Shown here: positions 60,027-64,000 of the stretch, one piece after another
Layout: each line of letters opens with the position of its first letter
Position numbering within the stretch: position 1 is the first letter of the stretch
Source of the DNA: Halorubrum distributum JCM 10118
GTDB taxonomy: Archaea; Halobacteriota; Halobacteria; Halobacteriales; Haloferacaceae
DNA: 64,000 bases
Direction: 5' to 3'
Assembly: GCF_000337335.1 (NCBI RefSeq)
Contig: NZ_AOJN01000018.1
Span: 155,936-219,935 of the forward strand
The notes under the pieces: model-generated
What the model saw: only the letters and a program-made list of their open reading frames with translations
What the model was told of the DNA's origin: nothing
The model's database searches: none
Program-made: the position numbers and the translations under genes

Positions 60027-61361
60027 TTACACCACCGCCCAGAGCGCGACGGCGACGACCGCGCCGCCGAGCGTCGCGAGGAAGTTCACGGCCTGGTTGC
60101 CGATCCGGTCTCCCTCGACCAGGGCACCGAGCAGGCTGTCGACGGTCATCCCGGCGACGCCGGCGGCGACCACGGCGCCGCCCGCCGCGACGCCGCCGGG
60201 GGCGACCGGGTCGAGCACTGGCGCCCCGCCCGCGGCGAGGAGGCCGACGAGGAGCGCGCCGGAGAGGCCCGACAGCTCGCCCTGCCAGGTGATCGCGCCG
60301 TCGGTGCCGGGCTCGACGCGGCGGAGCGTCGTCACCAGCCGCGGGCCGTCGAAGAGGCCGCCGATCTCCGAGGAGAGCGTGTCGGCCATCGCGGTCGCCG
60401 TCGCGCCCGCGAACGCGAAGCCGAAGGGCGCGGCTGGGACGGCGAGGTGCGGCGCGGCCGCGTAGCCGACCACCGCCGCGAGCGCGACCGCGGAGTTCGC
60501 CAGCACGTTGCCGGTGCCGCGGGCGCCCTCGTTCTCCTGGGCGACGCCCCGGGCCGCCTTCTCGTCGAACCGGTACTTCGAGGCGAGGCCGCCGATCGCG
60601 TAGAAGGACATGAGGGTGAGGAACCAGCCGACGCCGCCGAGGACGACCGCGAGCAGCGCCGAGACGACGCCGGTGAGCATGCCTGCGACCGAGGCGGTGC
60701 CGATGGCGAAGGAGACGTAGCCCAGCGCGCCGGTCACCGCGAGGCCGACGACGATGAGGAGGGGGCCGACGGTCGGTTCCAAAGCGAGGAAGCCCCAGAC
60801 CGTGAACGCGACGAGGATCGACGTGATGTGCGCGTCCCGGGAGAACACGAGCGAGCGGACGAGCGCCGCCGTCAGCGCGGCCGCCGCGGCGAGGAAGACG
60901 AGGAGGGGAACCGTCTCAGCGTCGACGGGGGCGCCGGTCTGGAGCCGCACGGCGACCTGCCCGGCGAGGGCGGCGGCCGTCCCGGCGGCGACGTAGCCGG
61001 CGACGAGCGGGAACTCGTCGGTCGTCCGCCGGGAGACGAGCGTGCGCCCGAGGCGGCCGGCGCCGACCGCGAGCGTCGCCGCCGCGAACGCCTCGTACGG
61101 CAGCGGGGCGCGCGGCAGCGACGCGAACAGCGCGAGGCCCGCGCCGGCGAGCGCGAAGGAGACGAGCCCGTAGAGGCGCTCCGCCTCCCGGTCGCCGGGC
61201 AGCGCGAGCGTCTCGAACCACTCCCCGTCGCGGACGCCGAAGAAGGCCGCGCCGGCGACGGCGAAGAAGGGGACGGCGGCGGCGGTCTCGAGCGACGGCG
61301 CGAGGACCGCGAGCGCGGCCACCGCGGCGAAGACGCTCGCGCGTCGGAGCCTCCGTATCAC
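60027..61361 (-). CDS. DUF92-family membrane protein (prenol kinase-like)
   Basis: A 444-residue membrane protein with about ten helices. The C-terminal half carries the DUF92 signature KYRFDEKAARGVAQENEGARG, then TGNVLANSAVALA, FAGATATAMADTLSSEIGG and GVAGMTVDSLLGALVEG. In plants, DUF92 (VTE6) phosphorylates phytyl phosphate; in archaea it may act in isoprenoid metabolism. Begins with GTG at 61361; a minus-strand TATA-like CCGTTAAG at 61385-61392 lies 24-31 bp upstream. Confidence 0.85.
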   Translation of the reverse strand: MIRRLRRASVFAAVAALAVLAPSLETAAAVPFFAVAGAAFFGVRDGEWFETLALPGDREAERLYGLVSFALAGAGLALFASLPRAPLPYEAFAAATLAVGAGRLGRTLVSRRTTDEFPLVAGYVAAGTAAALAGQVAVRLQTGAPVDAETVPLLVFLAAAAALTAALVRSLVFSRDAHITSILVAFTVWGFLALEPTVGPLLIVVGLAVTGALGYVSFAIGTASVAGMLTGVVSALLAVVLGGVGWFLTLMSFYAIGGLASKYRFDEKAARGVAQENEGARGTGNVLANSAVALAAVVGYAAAPHLAVPAAPFGFAFAGATATAMADTLSSEIGGLFDGPRLVTTLRRVEPGTDGAITWQGELSGLSGALLVGLLAAGGAPVLDPVAPGGVAAGGAVVAAGVAGMTVDSLLGALVEGDRIGNQAVNFLATLGGAVVAVALWAVV

Positions 61362-61447
61362 ACCTTCGGCTACCCCCGACGACCACTTAACGGTCCCGAC
61401 AGCCGTCGGGCGGTCGATCGCGGACCGAAGCGCTCGCGACGCCGCTC

Positions 61448-61561
61448 TCAGTACCGGTACTCGTTGAACTGGACCGCGTGTCCCTCCAGCACGCGGACGG
61501 ACTCCTCCGGATCCTCCTCGTCGTCCCCGGTCCGATCTTCGTGTGAGTCAACCACTCCCAT
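61448..61561 (-). CDS. Very small acidic protein
   Basis: A 37-residue frame: MGVVDSHEDRTGDDEEDPEE then SVRVLEGHAVQFNEYRY. Strongly acidic N-terminal half and an aromatic tail. A minus-strand TATA-like GTTATGTAC at 61585-61593 lies 24-32 bp upstream of ATG 61561, matching a leaderless gene. It occupies the gap between DUF92 and the HAD gene. Real coding is likely but not proven. Confidence 0.55.
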   Translation of the reverse strand: MGVVDSHEDRTGDDEEDPEESVRVLEGHAVQFNEYRY

Positions 61562-61636
61562 ATGCGAGCGGTGCGCTCGCCGGTACATAACTGTTTCCCA
61601 CGCGGCGAACGTAGTTGGCGGCCCGTTGCGCGGCCC

Positions 61637-62416
61637 TCAGTCGACGACGCGGTCGATCTCGCCGAGGTGGTCGATCACGTGGTCCGGGTCGATCGCGGAC
61701 GCGGCGAGGTCGTCGTCGTCGGTGACGCCCGAGCGGACGAGGACCGTCGTCATCCCGGCGCGCTCCCCGAGCGCGATGTCCGTGTCGAGCCGGTCGCCGA
61801 CGACGAGACACTCCTCGGCCGGGTAGGGGAGCCGCTCGCGCACCATCTCGATCGCGGTATCCGAGGGCTTGCCGAGGACGGCGTCCGGCTCGCGCTCCGC
61901 GACGCCCGCGATCGCGTTGATCACGGCGCCGGACCCCGGCACGTCGCGCTCGGGAGCCGGGATCACCACGTCTGGGTCGGTGCCGATGAACGGGATCTCG
62001 CGCTCCAAGGCCCACAGCGCGGTACAGAGGTCGTCGTAGTCGAACTCGTGGTCGATGGAGGCGACCAGGGCGTCGGCGGCGTCGACGTCGTCGGTGGTCG
62101 AGAGGCCGGCCTCCGCGAACTGGTCGAGCAGTCCCGGGGCGGCGATACAGAGCAGGTCGGCGTCCGCGTGGTGTTCTCGGAGGTACCGCGTCGTCACGCT
62201 GCCGGCGGTGAAGACGCGGTCGGCGTCGACGTCGTACCCCGCCGCGCCGAGGCGGTCGACGTACGCCGGCGGCGCCTTCGTCGGGTTGTTCGAGACGAAC
62301 AGGGGCTCGACTCCGGCCTCGCGGAGCCGCCGGTACCCCGCCGGGGCGCCCGGGATCGGTTCGTCGCCGCGCACGACAGTGCCGTCGACGTCGATGACGG
62401 CGCCGCTGTATGTCAT
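61637..62416 (-). CDS. HAD-family phosphatase (NagD-like)
   Basis: A 259-residue HAD-IIA phosphatase. Motif I is VIDVDGTVVRGDEPIPGAP, motif II LFVSNNPTKAPPAYVDRL, and motifs III/IV appear as VLGKPSDTAIEMV and CLVVGDRLDTDIALGERAGM. Domain layout matches NagD/4-nitrophenylphosphatase, with the large C2 cap between. It dephosphorylates small sugar- or nucleotide-phosphates. Start at ATG 62416; upstream extension to 62494 is Arg-rich shadow. Confidence 0.92.
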   Translation of the reverse strand: MTYSGAVIDVDGTVVRGDEPIPGAPAGYRRLREAGVEPLFVSNNPTKAPPAYVDRLGAAGYDVDADRVFTAGSVTTRYLREHHADADLLCIAAPGLLDQFAEAGLSTTDDVDAADALVASIDHEFDYDDLCTALWALEREIPFIGTDPDVVIPAPERDVPGSGAVINAIAGVAEREPDAVLGKPSDTAIEMVRERLPYPAEECLVVGDRLDTDIALGERAGMTTVLVRSGVTDDDDLAASAIDPDHVIDHLGEIDRVVD

Positions 62417-62563
62417 ACCCCGAATGCGGGCGCCACGGCCGTAGGGGTTGCGCCCGCGTCCGCGGCGAGGGACGATCACCCGGCCGGCGCACATCGATCA
62501 CGAACTCGGTACCGGTTCCACCTTCGGGATAACGGAAGGGTAAAGCGGCAGCGTTCCGTACCG

Positions 62564-63346
62564 ATGCTCACTGTGACGACGACTCAGGTGACCCTCGTCC
62601 AGATCGACAACTACGGGCCGTGGACGACGACGCCGGAGCCGCGCCGGGAGATGGACCTCCAGACCCTCCAGTCGCGGCTGTTCTCCGACGTCGCCCAGTT
62701 CCTCGGCCACCGCGACGCCTACGTCTTCTTCACCAGGTTCGACAACATGATCGCGGTGACGAACGGCGTCGACGGCGCGGCCCACGCGAGCCTGCAAGAG
62801 TCGATCGGCAACCGCTACCCGGTCAGCGTCAGCCTCGGTACCGCCGTCGCCGAGCGTCCCGTGGACGCGCTCGAAGCGGCGAACCGGCGGCTTCAGACCG
62901 CGGGCAGCGCGCAGGACGAGAGCCGGACCGAGGTGCTCGCCGGCGAGTACCTCTCGGAGACGGACCGGTCGGACCTCCAGATCGCCCACTTCGACGTGGT
63001 CAACGCGACCGGGAAGTACACCGACCAACTCAACGAGTTCGACACGTTCATCAACATCGAGCAGGCGTACGGCTCGCTGATGCGCCACCTCCGCGAGGCG
63101 CACGGCGCCCTCTCCTTCTTCGTCGGCGGCGACAACGTCGTGGCGGTCTGCCCCGACCTCCCCGAGTCGGCGTTCTCGTCGGCGGTCGCCCACGTCGCGG
63201 ACGACGTCGACGTCGAACTCCAGGTCGGGGTCGGCCGCGGGGCCTCCGCCCACGAGGCCGGCTTCACGGCCAAGCACGCGCTCGAAGACTGTCGACACGA
63301 CGGGACGAGCGTCGAGCTGTTCGGCGCGCCCGCCGCCGGCGATTAG
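62564..63346 (+). CDS. gch3: GTP cyclohydrolase III (archaeal type)
   Basis: A 260-residue archaeal GTP cyclohydrolase III (IIa), producing the formylamino pyrimidine precursor of riboflavin and F420 from GTP. The diagnostic start TQVTLVQIDNYGPWTTTPEPRRE and AYVFFTRFDNMIAVTNG are visible, as are GALSFFVGGDNVVAVCPDL and VGRGASAHEAGFTAKHALE. The repeated ferredoxin-like/nucleotidyl cyclase folds correspond to the two halves. ATG at 62564; a GTG three codons later (62573) would also fit the family start. Confidence 0.92.
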   Translation: MLTVTTTQVTLVQIDNYGPWTTTPEPRREMDLQTLQSRLFSDVAQFLGHRDAYVFFTRFDNMIAVTNGVDGAAHASLQESIGNRYPVSVSLGTAVAERPVDALEAANRRLQTAGSAQDESRTEVLAGEYLSETDRSDLQIAHFDVVNATGKYTDQLNEFDTFINIEQAYGSLMRHLREAHGALSFFVGGDNVVAVCPDLPESAFSSAVAHVADDVDVELQVGVGRGASAHEAGFTAKHALEDCRHDGTSVELFGAPAAGD

Positions 63347-63421
63347 CGGGTCCGGCCGCGCGGTCAGTCGGTTTCGCGGCGCGGAACGACAGATCCAAAA
63401 CTGATAATTCCGGTGCGAGGT

Positions 63422-63429
63422 TTTTATAC
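63422..63429 (+). promoter_or_regulatory. Promoter of the small HxxC protein gene
   Basis: TTTTATAC, 25-32 bp before the ATG at 63454; leaderless spacing. Confidence 0.6.
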
Positions 63430-63453
63430 ACCGGCCGGGAACCCCCGGTTAGC

Positions 63454-63693
63454 ATGTCAGAGGAGATAGTGTTCGTCTGTACGGCGGACGGCTGTGACGA
63501 GGGCCCGTGGGAGGGCTCGCACGACGCGATGGCACACTGCTCCGAGCATCCGGACCACGGCTACACCGGGATGCCGCGGTCGGAGATCGACCCGACCCGC
63601 GAGGTCATCCCCGCGACCGCGACGCGGAAGCGCGACAACCGCAACCTCCAGCACAAGGGGCACCCGAAGGGTGCGTACGCGCAGAACGACTGA
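63454..63693 (+). CDS. Small Cys/His-rich protein
   Basis: A 79-residue protein. MSEEIVFVCTADGCDEGPWE and HDAMAHCSEHPDHGYTGMPR hold three Cys and several His (C-x4-C, then H-x3-H-C and H-x2-H), suggesting a zinc-binding finger-like domain. The rest is Arg/Lys-rich (ATRKRDNRNLQHKGHPKGAY), a possible nucleic-acid-binding tail. Haloarchaeal small protein of unknown function, with its own promoter. Confidence 0.72.
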   Translation: MSEEIVFVCTADGCDEGPWEGSHDAMAHCSEHPDHGYTGMPRSEIDPTREVIPATATRKRDNRNLQHKGHPKGAYAQND

Positions 63694-63856
63694 CGAGTCC
63701 CGACGGGCGAGCCGCGACTCCGGCGTCCGTCCCAGACGCTGGGATCGGCTCCCCGTCCTCGTCGCGGGGCGCCGCGGAGACACAACGCGTTGAGCCGGCG
63801 GTTTCTCCTCATTCGATCCGACGCCGTTTATGAGCGGGCCGGACGTACGAGCCGGC

Positions 63857-64000
63857 ATGGTCTCGGAGATCTTCGATCCCGACGCGTGGGAACCCGTCAC
63901 CGACGAGTTCGACGACATCACCTACCACCGCGCCGTCGACGTCCCCGCGGTCCGGATCGCCTTCGACCGCCCCGCGGTCCGCAACGCCTTCCGGCCCGGC
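63857..64000 (+). CDS. menB: 1,4-dihydroxy-2-naphthoyl-CoA synthase, 5' part
   Basis: The start of an enoyl-CoA hydratase-family protein, cut by the window edge: MVSEIFDPDAWEPVTDEFDD, then ITYHRAVDVPAVRIAFDRP and AVRNAFRPG. This is typical of MenB, which closes the second ring of menaquinone. The crotonase active-site loops lie beyond the window, so other crotonase-family members are possible. Confidence 0.78.
   Translation, partial: MVSEIFDPDAWEPVTDEFDDITYHRAVDVPAVRIAFDRPAVRNAFRPG

Noticed and set aside
1-64000. CRISPR arrays and rRNA or tRNA genes
   Set aside because: No regularly spaced direct repeats of 25-40 bp and no rRNA- or tRNA-like sequence were seen; the tandem repeats present have no unique spacers.

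Overview
This window is chromosomal DNA from a halophilic archaeon (class Halobacteria). The base composition is very GC-rich, the predicted proteins are strongly acidic, and many genes have a TATA-like box about 25-30 bp before the start codon, as leaderless haloarchaeal transcripts do. Archaeal marker genes include deoxyhypusine synthase, a SAMP/MoaD modifier, ribosomal protein L11, TFE-alpha with DUF2110, Trm56, archaeal GTP cyclohydrolase III and the diadenylate cyclase DacZ. Gene content and a dispersed repeat suggest a Halorubrum-like organism; that genus assignment is inference.

Layout. 0-6.5 kb: deoxyhypusine synthase, SAMP-like protein, two tandem membrane TrkA-C proteins, a divergent RCK potassium channel, a UDG-family glycosylase and a small winged-helix regulator. 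6.6-10.2 kb: succinate dehydrogenase operon transcribed sdhC-D-B-A. 10.4-13.9 kb: cold-shock protein, a TetR repressor with a perfect palindromic operator at its start and an overlapping MFS exporter, a repeat-rich gap, and L11. 14-21 kb: membrane proteins, UspA, RDD protein, HerA-like ATPase, M28 peptidase. 21-29 kb: two HTH-10 (Bat-type) regulators, an IS200/IS605-type remnant, aldo/keto reductase, acyltransferase, PAS histidine kinase, DJ-1/PfpI, Nmad3-like and DoxX-like proteins. 29-32.5 kb: a Tat lipoprotein solute-binding protein whose two lobes are in reversed (circularly permuted) order, and gamma-glutamyltransferase. 32.7-36 kb: an AT-richer accessory island with an HhH-GPD-like protein, an acidic orphan and a HEPN-motif protein, flanked by gene remnants. 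36-41.5 kb: zinc-finger protein, PRPP synthetase, acetyltransferase, LysE exporter, NhaC antiporter. 41.7-46.2 kb: NAD kinase, CinA-like protein and the DUF5803-DUF2110-TFE cluster. 46.3-53 kb: a degenerate M48-like protein, a LOV-type histidine kinase divergent from a two-domain KaiC homologue, Trm56, PurC and a DUF47/PhoU-like protein. 53-64 kb: DacZ, an OB-Cas4-helicase (Dna2-like) protein, HisI cluster, DUF92 protein, HAD phosphatase, GTP cyclohydrolase III, and the start of menB at the window edge.

Most of the window is ordinary core chromosome. The clearest exception is the solute-binding protein at 29201-30583: its C-lobe-like half precedes its N-lobe-like half in one intact reading frame behind a Tat lipobox. 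The next most interesting items are the HEPN/HhH island, the LOV-kinase/KaiC pair and the SAMP-like protein with residues after its diglycine. Four probable small genes (37-58 residues) with good promoter spacing or coding signals are also listed.
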